Below the pieces are notes generated by a model that saw only the letters and a list, made by a program, of their open reading frames with translations, had not been told where the DNA came from and did no database searches. A stretch of 64,000 nucleotides of DNA from Anaerococcus marasmi. GTDB taxonomy: Bacteria > Bacillota > Clostridia > Tissierellales > Peptoniphilaceae. Position 1 is the stretch's first letter. Every line of letters starts with the position of its first letter. Both the position numbers and the translations under genes were made by a program. This document shows, one piece after another, positions 55,102 to 63,668 of the stretch. The stretch covers positions 981,501-1,045,500 of the forward strand of contig NZ_OLMF01000004.1 of assembly GCF_900290195.1 (NCBI RefSeq), given 5' to 3'.

Positions 55102-55255
55102 GGGGCTGTTGCAAAACTATGAATAATCATCGTACCATCGTTAGAAGGTTCTCTTAGGAAATTTTCAGCGGTGCCTGCCGGCTGATGGAGGCAAAATTTC
55201 CGTGGAGGTTCTTCTAACGATAATGGTACGATTTATTCATTCTGCAACAGACCCC
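55102..55255. mobile_element. MITE with IS-like terminal repeats, copy 1
   Basis: A 154-bp palindromic element starts GGGGCTGTTGCAAAACTATG and ends CATTCTGCAACAGACCCC, with inner arms CGTACCATCGTTAGAAG and CTTCTAACGATAATGGTACG. The GGGGCTGTTGCAAAA ends recall those of IS1182-type elements. It separates the symporter from ygeY within the cluster, and has no reading frame. Confidence 0.75.
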
Positions 55256-55262
55256 ACCCATC

Positions 55263-56600
55263 TTATTTATTTTCTTGTGTATAAACTAGTGGCAAGGCTG
55301 CGTATACTGCTGCACATGTTACTAGGTCTTGTTTGAATGTTACTTCGTTTGGTGCGTGGGCTTGGTCTTCTGCTCCTGGTCCAAATCCTATGGTTGGGAT
55401 ATTGTGACGGCCCATGATTGCAACACCATTTGTTGAGAAGGTCCATTTGTCTGTTAATGGACGAGCCGCTCTCTTTTCTTCTTCTTTTGCTATAGGAGGA
55501 GCAATTCTCTTATCTCCATAGAGGTTCTTGTAGGCATCTTCAAGGGCCTTTGTTACTACGTGATCTTCTGGAATTACCCATGTTGGGAAATAGGCTTCTT
55601 GTTCGTATTCTAATCCTGTCCAGCTTGCTCTCTTATAGTCATACATAGAAACTTTGGCACCGTGTTTTTTAACTGATGGTAGGTCTTCTATTTCCTTGAT
55701 ACAAGACTCCCAAGTTTCTCCTGCTGTCATTCTTCTGTCAAGTGAGATTGAGCATGAGTCTGCTACTGCACATCTTGATGGAGATGTAAAGAAGATTTGG
55801 CTTGTTGTAACTGTTCCACGTCCTAGGAAGTTTGCTTCTTTGTATTCTGGGTTGTATTTTTCGTCAAGCATCTTTACTAGACCCTTGATTTCTACTGAAT
55901 CATCAGCTGGGTTTTCGTTAAGTTGTTCGATTTCCTTGAGGATGTCTGCCATCTTATAGATTGCGTTGTCTCCTCTTTCTGGAGCTGATCCGTGACAAGA
56001 TACACCTTGTACGTCTACTCTCATCTCCATTCTTCCTCTTTGTCCTCTGTAGATTCCGCCGTCTGTTGGCTCTGTTGATACTACAAATTCTGGTTTGATG
56101 CCTTCTTTCTCAATCATGTATAGCCAGCAGTTTCCGTCACAGTCTTCTTCTTGAACTGTTCCTGTTACGAGAACTCTGTATTCGTCATTGAGATAGCCTA
56201 AATCTTTTAGAATTTTTGCTCCATATACTGCAGATACTGGTCCACCAAGTTGGTCAGATCCACCACGTCCACCGATTAGATTATCGTCTTCGAATCCATC
56301 ATATGGGTCAAATTCCCAGTTTTCGATGTTTCCGATTCCTACTGTATCGATATGGCCGTCGAAGGCAATTTGTCTTTTACCTTGGCCCATTTCACCAAGT
56401 ACGTTTCCTTGACCGTCAATCCAAGCCTTGTCGAAGCCAAGTTTTTCCATCTCTTCTTTTATTCTTTTAGCCTTGTCGCCTTCTTCACAAGATTCGCCTT
56501 TTAGCTTAATCAAATCTCTAAGGAAAGCTACCATGTCTTCTTTGTATTCGCCTGCTTTTTCTTTGATTGCGTCAAAATCTATATTTTTAAATTCTGTCAT
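55263..56600 (-). CDS. ygeY: YgeY-family M20 hydrolase
   Basis: This 445-residue M20 metallohydrolase has the metal motifs [11 protein letters not shown] near 78, [12 protein letters not shown] near 112 and VQEEDCDGN near 150, and the C-terminal [13 protein letters not shown] near 420. YgeY proteins sit with ygeW and ygeX and are thought to hydrolyse a ureido or carbamoyl intermediate of purine degradation. The precise bond cut is inference. It is 19 bp from ygeW, in the same transcript. Confidence 0.92.
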   Translation of the reverse strand: MTEFKNIDFDAIKEKAGEYKEDMVAFLRDLIKLKGESCEEGDKAKRIKEEMEKLGFDKAWIDGQGNVLGEMGQGKRQIAFDGHIDTVGIGNIENWEFDPYDGFEDDNLIGGRGGSDQLGGPVSAVYGAKILKDLGYLNDEYRVLVTGTVQEEDCDGNCWLYMIEKEGIKPEFVVSTEPTDGGIYRGQRGRMEMRVDVQGVSCHGSAPERGDNAIYKMADILKEIEQLNENPADDSVEIKGLVKMLDEKYNPEYKEANFLGRGTVTTSQIFFTSPSRCAVADSCSISLDRRMTAGETWESCIKEIEDLPSVKKHGAKVSMYDYKRASWTGLEYEQEAYFPTWVIPEDHVVTKALEDAYKNLYGDKRIAPPIAKEEEKRAARPLTDKWTFSTNGVAIMGRHNIPTIGFGPGAEDQAHAPNEVTFKQDLVTCAAVYAALPLVYTQENK

Positions 56601-56619
56601 TTCTACCTCTGTTATTTTC

Positions 56620-57816
56620 TTATTTGTCTATTCTCTTGTTTGCTTTGTCAACTAATTCTCTTAGTTTTTCTTCTGGATTTTCGATCTTTTGTAGAAGGAT
56701 CATTGCTGCAATGATGTATGGTTTGAAGCTTGCTTCTTTGTATAGAGGAACTCTATATCTATCAAATACTGATTCAGCTACTTCACCATGTTCTGCAGAA
56801 ACTCCTGTGATATCTGCTGGTAGGCAGTGCATGTATAAAGCTTTACCGTCTTTGGTTAGCTCCATCATCTCTTCTGTACATTCCCAATCCATGTGCTCTT
56901 TGTTTTGTTCTAGTAGTCTTTGTTCTAGTTCGTCAATTCCCTTTTGGTCGCCTTCGCCGTAGAGTTTTGTTCTTTCTTCCATAGCAGCAAATGGTGCCCA
57001 AGATTTTGGATATACTATGTCAGCATCCTTGAATGCATCTTCCATAGAGTTTGTAACTGTGAAGCTTCCGCCGTATTCTTCAGCGTTTTTCTTAGCTATT
57101 TCTTCAACTTCTGGCATGATTTCGTATCCTTCTGGGTGAGCAAGAACTACGTCCATACCTAGTCTTGTAAATAGGCCTGAGATTCCTTGTGGAACTGATA
57201 GTGGTTTACCATATGATGGTGAGTAAGCCCAAGTCATCGCAACTTTCTTGCCCTTTAGGTTTTCGATTCCACCGAATTCGTGGATTACATGGTTAAGGTC
57301 AGCCATGGCTTGTGTTGGGTGGTCGATATCACATTGGAGGTTTACTAGGGTTGGTCTTTGTTCTAGAACTCCATCCTCGTGACCTTCTTTTACATAGTCA
57401 GAGAAGTCTTTCATGTATTTGTAGCCTTTGCCGATATACATGTCATCTCTTATACCTACTACATCTGCCATGAATGAAATCATGTTTGCAGTTTCTTTTA
57501 CTGTTTCACCGTGAGCAATTTGGCTCTTGCTTTCGTCAAGGTCTTGTACTTCAAGTCCTAGAAGATTACAAGCTGATGCAAATGAAAATCTAGTTCTTGT
57601 TGAATTGTCTCTAAATAGTGAGATTCCAAGTCCTGAGTCAAAGATTTTTGGAGAGATATTTTCTTCTCTCATAGCTCTAATTATGTCAGCTGTCTTCCAG
57701 ATTGCCTTTAGTTCGTCTTGTGATTTATCCCATGTGTGGAAGAAGTCATCTTCAAATAGGTTTTCGTAGTCAAGTTCACTTAGTTCGTCGATTAGTTTTT
57801 TGATATCTGCTGTCAT
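56620..57816 (-). CDS. ygeW: Knotted carbamoyltransferase YgeW
   Basis: The 398-residue transcarbamylase has the carbamoyl phosphate loop [15 protein letters not shown] near 70, the [11 protein letters not shown] motif near 171, and the C-terminal HCLPADITG near 332. The family has a knotted fold and an unassigned substrate in older work. Recent work links it to 2,3-diureidopropionate-type compounds in anaerobic urate breakdown. It would release carbamoyl phosphate for ArcC and leave an amino product for YgeX. Confidence 0.94.
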   Translation of the reverse strand: MTADIKKLIDELSELDYENLFEDDFFHTWDKSQDELKAIWKTADIIRAMREENISPKIFDSGLGISLFRDNSTRTRFSFASACNLLGLEVQDLDESKSQIAHGETVKETANMISFMADVVGIRDDMYIGKGYKYMKDFSDYVKEGHEDGVLEQRPTLVNLQCDIDHPTQAMADLNHVIHEFGGIENLKGKKVAMTWAYSPSYGKPLSVPQGISGLFTRLGMDVVLAHPEGYEIMPEVEEIAKKNAEEYGGSFTVTNSMEDAFKDADIVYPKSWAPFAAMEERTKLYGEGDQKGIDELEQRLLEQNKEHMDWECTEEMMELTKDGKALYMHCLPADITGVSAEHGEVAESVFDRYRVPLYKEASFKPYIIAAMILLQKIENPEEKLRELVDKANKRIDK

Positions 57817-57832
57817 TTATTTCTCCTTTTAT

Positions 57833-59074
57833 TTATCTTTGTATTGTGTATGTGTATTCTTCTTCGTTTGGATAGATTCCATCCCAAACTACTCTTCTAT
57901 AGTGAGCGTAGTCTGTATCTCCTTCTGTTGAGATTAGAAGGATTACTGAATTTTCGTCGAGTTTTAGGTCTTTTTTGATCTCTTCTAAGTCTTTTCTTTG
58001 GAGGATTTCTGAAAGAGGACCCATGGTTGCTGCTCCACTTTCTCCTGAGATTATCTTCTTGTCGTCCTTTAAAGGATTGCCTAGAATTCTCATTCCTCTT
58101 GCTGCTGCCTTATCTGGAACTGATAGGAAGGCATCTGCATAAGAATGAAGCACTGGCCAGCCTACTGTTACAGGCTCACCGCAAGCAAGTCCTGCCATGA
58201 TTGTATCCATCTTTCCAGTAACATTGTGGATCTTTCCATCATCTGCCTTGGCTGTGATGAAGTTACAGTTTGCCTTTTCTGGTTCTACTATAGTTATGAA
58301 TGGCTTTTCCTCTCCCTCATATACTGAAGAGAAATATCCGGTAACTCCTGTTGCAAAAGAACCTACTCCTGCTTGAGCGAAGATGTGTGTTGGTTTTAGA
58401 CCTGCTTCTTTAAGTTGGTCGTTACTTTCCTTAGCAAGGGTTGCATATCCTTCTATGATCCATGTTGGAATCTTTTCGTATCCTTCCCAAGCTGTATCTT
58501 GAACCATTACCCAGCCTTTTTCCTCAGCGTTCTTATTGGCAAGACGTACGCAGTCATCGTAGTTGAGCCCATCCATGATGTCACATTCTGCTCCCAAGGC
58601 TCTGATGTTGTCACGTCTTTCTGTAGCTGATCCATCTGGCATGATTACTACGCATTTTTGCTTAAGTTGGTTGGCAGTCCAGGCTACTCCCCTACCGTGG
58701 TTTCCGTCTGTCGCTGTTACGAAGGTAATATCCCCAAGCTTTTCTCGTACTTCTTCTGAAATCATTTTCTCAAATGGTAATTCTTCGATATCAACTCCCA
58801 ACTTATCAGCTATGTATTTTCCAATGGCAAATGATCCACCAAGCACCTTGAAGGCATTTAGACCAAATCTGTAAGATTCATCTTTTACGAAAATATCCTT
58901 TACACCAAATTGCTTGGCGAGGTTACTTAGTCTTACCAGTGGAGTTGGCTCATAATCAGGGAAACTCTCATGAAATTTTTGTGCAGTGTTTACAACTTCC
59001 TCATTGATAAAATCTAGGGAAGCCTTTTCTCTTTTACTAATATCATTTAGTACTATCTTATATTGTTCTTCCAA
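57833..59074 (-). CDS. ygeX: 2,3-Diaminopropionate ammonia-lyase
   Basis: This PLP enzyme has the lysine site KDESYRFGLNAFKVLGGSFA near 65, VTATDGNHGRGVAWTA near 130 and a GAGVGSFATGV-type phosphate loop near 240. It converts 2,3-diaminopropionate to pyruvate and two ammonia. I prefer TTG 59074 as the start, six or seven bases after AAAGGAT, giving 413 residues. The ATG at 59131 and TTG at 59137 have no ribosome site and add an atypical basic leader. It is the first gene after the cluster promoter. Confidence 0.92.
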   Translation of the reverse strand: MEEQYKIVLNDISKREKASLDFINEEVVNTAQKFHESFPDYEPTPLVRLSNLAKQFGVKDIFVKDESYRFGLNAFKVLGGSFAIGKYIADKLGVDIEELPFEKMISEEVREKLGDITFVTATDGNHGRGVAWTANQLKQKCVVIMPDGSATERRDNIRALGAECDIMDGLNYDDCVRLANKNAEEKGWVMVQDTAWEGYEKIPTWIIEGYATLAKESNDQLKEAGLKPTHIFAQAGVGSFATGVTGYFSSVYEGEEKPFITIVEPEKANCNFITAKADDGKIHNVTGKMDTIMAGLACGEPVTVGWPVLHSYADAFLSVPDKAAARGMRILGNPLKDDKKIISGESGAATMGPLSEILQRKDLEEIKKDLKLDENSVILLISTEGDTDYAHYRRVVWDGIYPNEEEYTYTIQR

Positions 59075-59171
59075 AATTACATCCTTTCGATTATTTCTCG
59101 ATACATCCTTCACTTTGCCCTTATTCGGCATTTGCAAATTCTCTATCTTAAGCCATAATAATAAGTGGTAT

Positions 59172-59183
59172 GTGATATATCAC
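59172..59183. promoter_or_regulatory. 12-bp palindromic operator candidate
   Basis: GTGATATATCAC is a perfect palindrome lying immediately downstream of the ygeX -10 box, over the expected start site. It is the natural site for the divergent GntR/FadR-type regulator. Confidence 0.65.
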
Positions 59184-59187
59184 TACT

Positions 59188-59216
59188 ATTATAGGACCTA
59201 TTTCCTAGATTGTCAA
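59188..59216 (-). promoter_or_regulatory. Consensus promoter of the purine cluster
   Basis: On the minus strand TTGACA (59216-59211) and TATAAT (59193-59188) both match consensus exactly and are 17 bp apart. Such a strong promoter with an overlapping palindrome implies tight repression when substrate is absent. Confidence 0.85.
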
Positions 59217-59245
59217 ATAAATATTAAACGATTTCATAGATGTGT

Positions 59246-59251
59246 TATAAT
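59246..59251 (+). promoter_or_regulatory. Extended -10 promoter for the GntR regulator
   Basis: TGTTATAAT (TATAAT at 59246-59251 with an upstream TG) is present. No -35 match is seen at 17 bp. An AAAGG box follows before the ATG at 59272. Confidence 0.55.
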
Positions 59252-59271
59252 ACTTATAGAAAGGTAGAAAA

Positions 59272-59964
59272 ATGACAACACAAAAAGCTAATAAAATAAA
59301 AAGAACCTTCGTCAAAGACGAAGCTTACAATATACTTCACGATAAGATTATTTCTGGAGAGCTTACTCCTTACACCCAGCTTAAGATCTCAGAGCTTTCT
59401 AAAGAACTTGGGATTTCACGAACTCCAGTAAGAGAAGCCATCCTTAAGCTAGAAAACGAAGACCTCGTTATAAGCAAGGCCAACCAATGGACCATGGTCG
59501 CTCCAATCAAGGTCGAAAGGCTAAAAGACATCTATCCACTTGTTCTCGAACTTGAAAGCTACGCCCTTAGGGAGAACTTTGATCATATCACGGACGAATT
59601 CGTAGATGAGCTCGAGAAGATCAACAAGCAAATCAAGATGGAACATATGAACGAAAATATTATGAGAGTAATCGAGCTTGATGATGAGTTTCACGACTTG
59701 ATTATAGGTCTTTCTCCAAATAAGGAAATCAAGCCAATCATCGATAGGCTCAAAAAGAGAATCAAGAGGTTTGAGATAGGCTTCTATCAAGCCAAGGACG
59801 TTCACAAGGCCCCATCGACCTACGACGAGCACCTCATATTAATAGACAGTCTTAGAAAAAGAGACCTAGCTAAGTCCCTCGACGCCCTAAGGCAAAATTG
59901 GACTACAACTATTACAGATGAGTCAATAGAGAAAATCAGCAAGCTTTTAAATGTTGAAAAATAA
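59272..59964 (+). CDS. GntR-family (FadR subfamily) transcription regulator of the purine cluster
   Basis: The 230-residue protein has an N-terminal winged helix (YNILHDKIISGELTPYTQLKISELSKELGISRTPVREAILKLE, residues 18-62) and a C-terminal all-helical FCD domain. A probable metal/ligand set is ELDDEFHDLI near 140 and a later His in TYDEHLILI near 188. It is divergent from ygeX, 198 bp apart, and most likely represses the cluster until an intermediate binds the FCD domain. The ligand is unknown. Confidence 0.9.
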   Translation: MTTQKANKIKRTFVKDEAYNILHDKIISGELTPYTQLKISELSKELGISRTPVREAILKLENEDLVISKANQWTMVAPIKVERLKDIYPLVLELESYALRENFDHITDEFVDELEKINKQIKMEHMNENIMRVIELDDEFHDLIIGLSPNKEIKPIIDRLKKRIKRFEIGFYQAKDVHKAPSTYDEHLILIDSLRKRDLAKSLDALRQNWTTTITDESIEKISKLLNVEK

Positions 59965-60084
59965 AAAATTTGAAAACAATCAATAAATCATATGGGATTC
60001 CTATGCCCTCCTTGCCAAAATAATTAATACATAAGAAGTCTATTTAAAAGAGAGGGCAAAATAATAAAGTATTTCCAAAGCCAG

Positions 60085-60123
60085 GCCCTCTTAGTAAACA
60101 AATACTATATTAGGGCTTTTTGT
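60085..60123 (+). terminator. Probable terminator of the GntR gene
   Basis: GCCCT...TAGTA and TACTA...AGGGC pair around AACAAA with a small internal loop, followed by a T run. Confidence 0.5.
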
Positions 60124-60161
60124 CTTTAAAGTAGACTCAGGACATTTAGGGCAAATATAAA

Positions 60162-60372
60162 GGGACTCTTGCAAAACTATAAATAATTATCCTATCATCA
60201 TTAGAAGCTTCTCTTAGGAAATTTACCCCTCCTAGCCGTTAGCCATTAGAGCTTGCCGGCTAAGGAGGCTCGTCTTGCAACTGATAGAGCCAATTCACCC
60301 CTCTGGTCGGTAAGGCTACCGTGGAGGCTCTTCTAACGATAATATTTGATTTATTCATTCCCAAACAGCCCC
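60162..60372. mobile_element. MITE with IS-like terminal repeats, copy 2 (diverged)
   Basis: A 211-bp palindromic region begins GGGACTCTTGCAAAACTATA and ends AACAGCCCC, with inner arms ATCATTAGAAGCTTCTC and GAGGCTCTTCTAACGATAAT like the copy at 55102. The centre is longer and holds a GCCGGCTAAGGAGG hairpin. It lies between the GntR terminator and the cofactor operon. Confidence 0.7.
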
Positions 60373-60380
60373 TAGCTACC

Positions 60381-60863
60381 CTATTCGTGCTTGTCACAAC
60401 CTGCGATTGTCTCAAGGCCGTGAATTAGGAAGGGACTTATGATTTCAAAGTTTTCCCTTGAGGCTTTGGGGCTTCCTGGGAAGTTTATGATTAAGCTTTT
60501 CCCCCTAATGCCTGCCACAGCTCTTGATAGATAGGCCATAGGAGTTATTTTTGCAGATTCATTCCTGATAGCTTCGACTATGCCGTCCGCTCTTTTTTCT
60601 ATTACGGCAAGGCTTGCCTCGGGTGTGATGTCTCTTTGGCTAAAGCCTGTGCCTCCGCTGGTAAGGATTAGGGAAATTTCTTCATCAGTATAGGCTAATA
60701 GTTTTTCCCTAATGCTTTCGAAATCATCTGCCACTATCTCGTATTTTCTTACTTCTAGGCCGAAGTCTTCTAGTAATTCTGCAAGGACCTTCCCGCTCTT
60801 ATCCTCATAGACTCCTTTACTTGCCCTATCTGAAATCGTAAGCACTCCTGCAGAAAATTTCAC
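60381..60863 (-). CDS. Molybdopterin adenylyltransferase (MogA/MoaB family)
   Basis: The 160-residue protein has the MPT-binding fold with LTISDRASKGVYEDKSG near 10 and SLILTSGGTGFSQRDITPEA near 65. The C-terminal PGSPKASRENFEII is typical of MogA/MoaB. It adenylates molybdopterin before metal insertion. It is the last gene of a five-gene cofactor operon and overlaps the preceding gene by 4 bp. Confidence 0.9.
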   Translation of the reverse strand: MKFSAGVLTISDRASKGVYEDKSGKVLAELLEDFGLEVRKYEIVADDFESIREKLLAYTDEEISLILTSGGTGFSQRDITPEASLAVIEKRADGIVEAIRNESAKITPMAYLSRAVAGIRGKSLIINFPGSPKASRENFEIISPFLIHGLETIAGCDKHE

Positions 60864-61834
60864 AAGAGCCCTCCTTCCGCCATTTCTAGGAAGTCTTCCC
60901 TCTTTAGGTCGATCTCTGCAAAGACTCTAGGAAGGAAGAAGTCAAAGCTTGTAATCTTCGAGTGGATACTTGCTCCAGGCACTCCCATAAGATAGGTCTC
61001 TCCTAATCTTGCAACCATAAGCATATTTCCTGGCTGCATAGGGATTCCTTGAACTATAACCTCTGCGTGAGTTTCTCTAATGGCTCTTGGGGTGATATCA
61101 TCTGGATCCACACTCATTCCTCCGGTAAATATCACAAGGTCCGCACCTTCCTCTTTAAATTTCTCGAAAGTAGCTACAAGCCTATCTTCATCATCTGGGA
61201 GGAATTCATATCCTAAAACTTCCGCCCCAAACTCAGCTAATTTCTCCCTAAGAACAGGCCTAAAGGCATCCTTGATCCTTCCATAGTAGACCTCATCGCC
61301 AGTTATGATACATCCTACTTTTAGCTTCTTAAATTCCTTCACTTCAAATATAGGGCCTCTCTTAAGAATCTCCTTGGCCTCTTCTACTTGACCTCTCTCG
61401 GTCCAGAGAGGAACAATTCTCGCTCCAGCAAGCCTGTCGCCTTCCTCAACCTTGCTGTAGGATTTCTTGCAAGTTATGGTATAATCTCCGATTTCGTTGA
61501 TTTTTCTTAGAAGGGTCCTATCTATGACGAAAAGCCCCTTGACCTTGCTTGTAAGATTGATCTTTCCTTCACTTACATCAGAGGCTTCGATATTTAGCCC
61601 AAAAAGAGCCTCAGAAATTTCAGCAATTGCGTCTTCTTCGTGGACTTGGTCTGCCTCAAGCTCTCCTACATATATATGGTCCTTGCCGATGTTTTTTAAG
61701 GCTTCGATGTCAGATTCTTCGACCACATGCCCTCTCTTAAATAAGACTCCCTTAAAGCCATCTTCCATAATCGCCGTAAAGTCGTGAAGGAGAGGGAGAC
61801 CCACTGCATCTTCTACTCTAATTTTTTCTATCAT
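60860..61834 (-). CDS. MoeA-like molybdopterin-binding protein
   Basis: The 324-residue protein has a MoCF/MoeA-type binding domain in its C-terminal half (IITGDEVYYGRIKDAF near 178, IFTGGMSVDPDDITPRAIRE near 235, GVPGASIH near 285). An N-terminal half begins VEDAVGLPLLHDFTAI and lacks the usual MoeA domain II length. Such short MoeA relatives accompany molybdenum hydroxylases. It likely takes part in molybdenum insertion or delivery to XdhA. It overlaps the MOSC gene by 17 bp. Confidence 0.82.
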   Translation of the reverse strand: MIEKIRVEDAVGLPLLHDFTAIMEDGFKGVLFKRGHVVEESDIEALKNIGKDHIYVGELEADQVHEEDAIAEISEALFGLNIEASDVSEGKINLTSKVKGLFVIDRTLLRKINEIGDYTITCKKSYSKVEEGDRLAGARIVPLWTERGQVEEAKEILKRGPIFEVKEFKKLKVGCIITGDEVYYGRIKDAFRPVLREKLAEFGAEVLGYEFLPDDEDRLVATFEKFKEEGADLVIFTGGMSVDPDDITPRAIRETHAEVIVQGIPMQPGNMLMVARLGETYLMGVPGASIHSKITSFDFFLPRVFAEIDLKREDFLEMAEGGLL

Positions 61835-62258
61835 ATCCTATCCTTATCTCATCTTCTGGGTAGATTGTGCCTTCCTTCCTTACTATAGCAAAGATTCCTT
61901 CAGTTGGCATTATGCATTCACCCGTTATGTTTCTAATCTCACAACCCTTGTGACATTCTTTTCCGATTTGAGTCACTTCTAGCTCACATTCTCCAATAAT
62001 GAGAAATGTCCCTATAGGAAGGGTGTGAAGGCTAATCCCTTCTGTCATAATATTTTCTGCGAAATCTCCTGGCTTTAGACTCGGGATTTTCTCCTTCATC
62101 TTCTCTAATGATTCCACCGCCAAAAGAGAGACCTGCCTGTGCCAGTTTCCCGCATGGGCATCTCCCACTATTCCATGATTTTTCCTAAGTTCTATTTGAG
62201 GGACGGGGCTTTTGACCGTTCCCTTTTTTTCGCTTATATTAACCGATATAACTTTCAT
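61818..62258 (-). CDS. MOSC-domain protein
   Basis: The 146-residue single MOSC domain starts MKVISVNISEKKGTVKSP and has GIVGDAHAGNWHRQVSLLAVES near 30 and the conserved cysteine in GKECHKGCEI near 103. MOSC domains bind sulfur-carrier or molybdenum cofactors and may place sulfur on molybdenum in hydroxylases, which fits the xdh genes. It overlaps moaC by 20 bp. Confidence 0.92.
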   Translation of the reverse strand: MKVISVNISEKKGTVKSPVPQIELRKNHGIVGDAHAGNWHRQVSLLAVESLEKMKEKIPSLKPGDFAENIMTEGISLHTLPIGTFLIIGECELEVTQIGKECHKGCEIRNITGECIMPTEGIFAIVRKEGTIYPEDEIRIGYDRKN

Positions 62259-62727
62259 TCTTGTAATCTCCGCTCTTGCCGCCAGTCTTTCTTAAAAGCT
62301 TGATCTCGCCAATTTCTATATCCTTCTGGACTGCCTTACACATATCATAAATCGTAAGGGCAGCCACACTCGCCCCCGTAAGGGCCTCCATCTCGACTCC
62401 TGTCTTGGCATTAAGCTTTGCAGAAGTTCTAATCTCGATTGTATGAGTCTTATCATCCATGACAAAGTCGATCTCTATAGAAGTTAGGTTAATAGGATGG
62501 CACATGGGAATCATATTGGCAGTGTTTTTGGCTGCCATGATACCTGCTACCTTGGCGACAGTTAGGGCATCTCCCTTTTCAATCTCTGAGTTTTTAACCA
62601 TCTTGTAGGTCTTTTCATTTAAGAAGACCTTGGCAGTCGCTATCGCAAGCCTATCTGTCGGATCTTTCCCAGATACATCAACCATCCTCGCTCTTCCATT
62701 CTCATCCAAATGACTAAACTTATCCAT
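62239..62727 (-). CDS. moaC: Cyclic pyranopterin monophosphate synthase MoaC
   Basis: The 162-residue protein has the MoaC motifs MVDVSGKDPTDRLAIA, IPMCHPINLTSIEIDF near 75 and KTGVEMEALTGASVAALTIYDMCKA near 110. It acts after MoaA in the first step of cofactor synthesis. The ATG follows the moaA stop directly, and the final GGAGGA codons of moaA form its ribosome binding site. Confidence 0.96.
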   Translation of the reverse strand: MDKFSHLDENGRARMVDVSGKDPTDRLAIATAKVFLNEKTYKMVKNSEIEKGDALTVAKVAGIMAAKNTANMIPMCHPINLTSIEIDFVMDDKTHTIEIRTSAKLNAKTGVEMEALTGASVAALTIYDMCKAVQKDIEIGEIKLLRKTGGKSGDYKNESYIG

Positions 62728-63666
62728 CTATCCTCCTATAGAACTCATTGTTCGCACGCTTTCCGAGCCAAAATCACATATCCTATGACTTTTGGGCTTG
62801 GTGTAGATACTTTCTCTGATTATTTTCTTCTTTTCCTCAAGGCTTAGACCCTTTATAGATATCTCCTCTCTCGAGTGCAGGCAGGCCTTAAGCTTCCCAT
62901 CCGCAGTAAGCCTAATTCTATTACAATCCTTGCAGAACTTGTGGCTTAGGGGCGATATGAGACCGACCCTTCCCTTGTGACCTTCTATGGCAAAAGACCT
63001 CGCCACTCCGTCAAAGCCCAGGTCCTTCTTCCTATATCCATCGAGAATATTGTTGTTCGCCTTATAATTATTCCTATCAAAGTCTAGGTCCGCCCCGATT
63101 GGCATAAGCTCGATAAATCTTACTTCAATATCGTTATTTTCAGTAAGGGCTAGGAAATCTCCTATTTCCTTATCATTAAAGCCCTTTATTAAGACAACAT
63201 TGACCTTAACCTTAAAGTCAAGTTCGATTGCCTTGGCGATAGCTCTTTTTACCTCTTCTAGTTGGTCTGATCCAGTTATAAGCTCAAACTTCTCCCTGTC
63301 CAGGGTATCCAGACTAAAGTTAATTCTAGAAATCCCATATTCCTTAAGAAGGTCAAGCTTATCGTAAACCATAGACCCGTTTGTGGTTATAGCGAAGTCC
63401 TCTATCTCTGGGATTTGAGCTAGGCTTTTTATAAGATCCATAACTCCTCGCCTTGCGAAGGGCTCGCCTCCAGTAAGTCTGATCTTTTTTATGCCAAGAC
63501 CTGCCATAATCTGGGCTGTTTCTACTATCTCTTCAAAAGTTAGGATGTCCTCGTGACGAAGAAGCTTAATTCCATCTTCTCCCATGCAATATTTGCACCT
63601 GAAATTACACCTGTCGGTGACAGATATTCTAAGATATGAAATTTCTCTTCCAAATTGATCTTTCAT
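62728..63666 (-). CDS. moaA: GTP 3',8-cyclase MoaA
   Basis: This radical SAM enzyme has the N-terminal cluster motif CNFRCKYC, GTP-site residues in the barrel, a C-terminal cluster (CKDCNRIRLTADGKLKAC) and the functional C-terminal Gly-Gly (SSIGG). It converts GTP to the cyclic precursor of molybdopterin. I prefer the ATG at 63666 (312 residues) because GAGG is seven bases upstream. The ATG at 63672 would be too close to it. Confidence 0.95.
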   Translation of the reverse strand: MKDQFGREISYLRISVTDRCNFRCKYCMGEDGIKLLRHEDILTFEEIVETAQIMAGLGIKKIRLTGGEPFARRGVMDLIKSLAQIPEIEDFAITTNGSMVYDKLDLLKEYGISRINFSLDTLDREKFELITGSDQLEEVKRAIAKAIELDFKVKVNVVLIKGFNDKEIGDFLALTENNDIEVRFIELMPIGADLDFDRNNYKANNNILDGYRKKDLGFDGVARSFAIEGHKGRVGLISPLSHKFCKDCNRIRLTADGKLKACLHSREEISIKGLSLEEKKKIIRESIYTKPKSHRICDFGSESVRTMSSIGG

Positions 63667-63668
63667 AA

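Noticed and set aside
57833-59137. ygeX starting at TTG 59137
   Set aside because: No ribosome binding site and an atypical basic leader; TTG 59074 follows AAAGGAT at good spacing, although this remains a judgement.
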